This document shows positions 5,180 to 5,241 of a DNA stretch of 5,241 nucleotides, in pieces; within the stretch, counting starts at the first letter, position 1, and each line of letters begins with the position of its first letter. A model generated the notes under the pieces. That model was not told the origin of the DNA. It did not search any database and saw only the letters and a list, made by a program, of their open reading frames with translations. The stretch covers positions 1 through 5,241 of the forward strand of contig JAQUYZ010000163.1 of assembly GCA_028691625.1 (NCBI GenBank), given 5' to 3'. Made by a program: the position numbers and the translations under genes. The DNA is from Eubacteriales bacterium. GTDB lineage: Bacteria > Bacillota > Clostridia > Peptostreptococcales > Anaerovoracaceae.

Positions 5180-5241
5180 TTAATATTTATCTGAGTCTTC
5201 CCCGTCAAAATTAATTTTATGATACGAAATTGCTTTAGAAG
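5180..5241 (-). CDS. C-terminal end of an unidentified gene (runs off the right edge)
   Basis: One minus-strand frame reads SKAISYHKINFDGEDSDKY and ends in TAA at 5180-5182, directly before the terminator hairpin at 5140-5171. A hydrophilic, acidic tail followed within about ten bases by a terminator is what a true gene end looks like. A second frame stays open until 5151-5153 but runs through the terminator stem, so it is less likely. With only 19 residues the product cannot be identified. Confidence 0.45.
   Translation of the reverse strand, partial: SKAISYHKINFDGEDSDKY

Noticed and set aside
5139..5183. Plus-strand 14-codon reading frame (MSMPIIFAACSLFF) with a GGGAGG site upstream
   Set aside because: It coincides exactly with the terminator stem, loop and T run, which explain the sequence; the GGAGG is part of the CCCGGGAGG stretch and no plus-strand promoter was seen. 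Most likely chance.

Overview
The window looks like a chromosomal stretch from a low-to-mid GC Gram-positive bacterium, most likely a Clostridia-class member of the Bacillota. The reasons are strong AGGAGG-type ribosome binding sites, a near-consensus sigma-A promoter, an intrinsic terminator after nagB, a Mini-ribonuclease III gene, and a small NagB and a NodB-type deacetylase of clostridial style. Genus cannot be told from the sequence alone. Every supported gene lies on the minus strand, so transcription runs from high to low coordinates.

Right end to centre: the last ~19 codons of an unrecognised gene (5180-5241) stop just before a hairpin terminator (5140-5171). A probable promoter (TTGACA at 5117-5122) then serves nagB (4310-5035), glucosamine-6-phosphate deaminase, which ends in a strong 18-bp terminator (4245-4287) and so appears monocistronic. 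Next is a small metallophosphoesterase of the YfcE/MJ0936 type (3664-4206, TTG start), possibly with its own weak promoter.

Centre to left end: a very good sigma-A promoter (TTGAAA, 17 bp, TATAAT; 3594-3622) precedes a membrane-anchored polysaccharide deacetylase (2646-3530) followed by three tandem, divergent bactofilin genes (1703-2575, 975-1682, 254-952), with gaps of 70, 20 and 22 bases and no terminator between them. After 76 bases holding a perfect 11-bp hairpin comes the start of mrnC (Mini-ribonuclease III, 177 to beyond base 1).

The main point of interest is the deacetylase plus triple-bactofilin cluster. Bactofilins are cytoplasmic, membrane-associated beta-helical polymers that position cell-wall enzymes in several bacteria, so a plausible reading is that these three scaffold proteins localise the deacetylase, or the wall synthesis it modifies. 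The first two share short N- and C-terminal motifs that the third lacks, suggesting distinct roles in one mixed polymer. This is inference from gene order and protein features. No mobile element, CRISPR array, tRNA or rRNA was seen.
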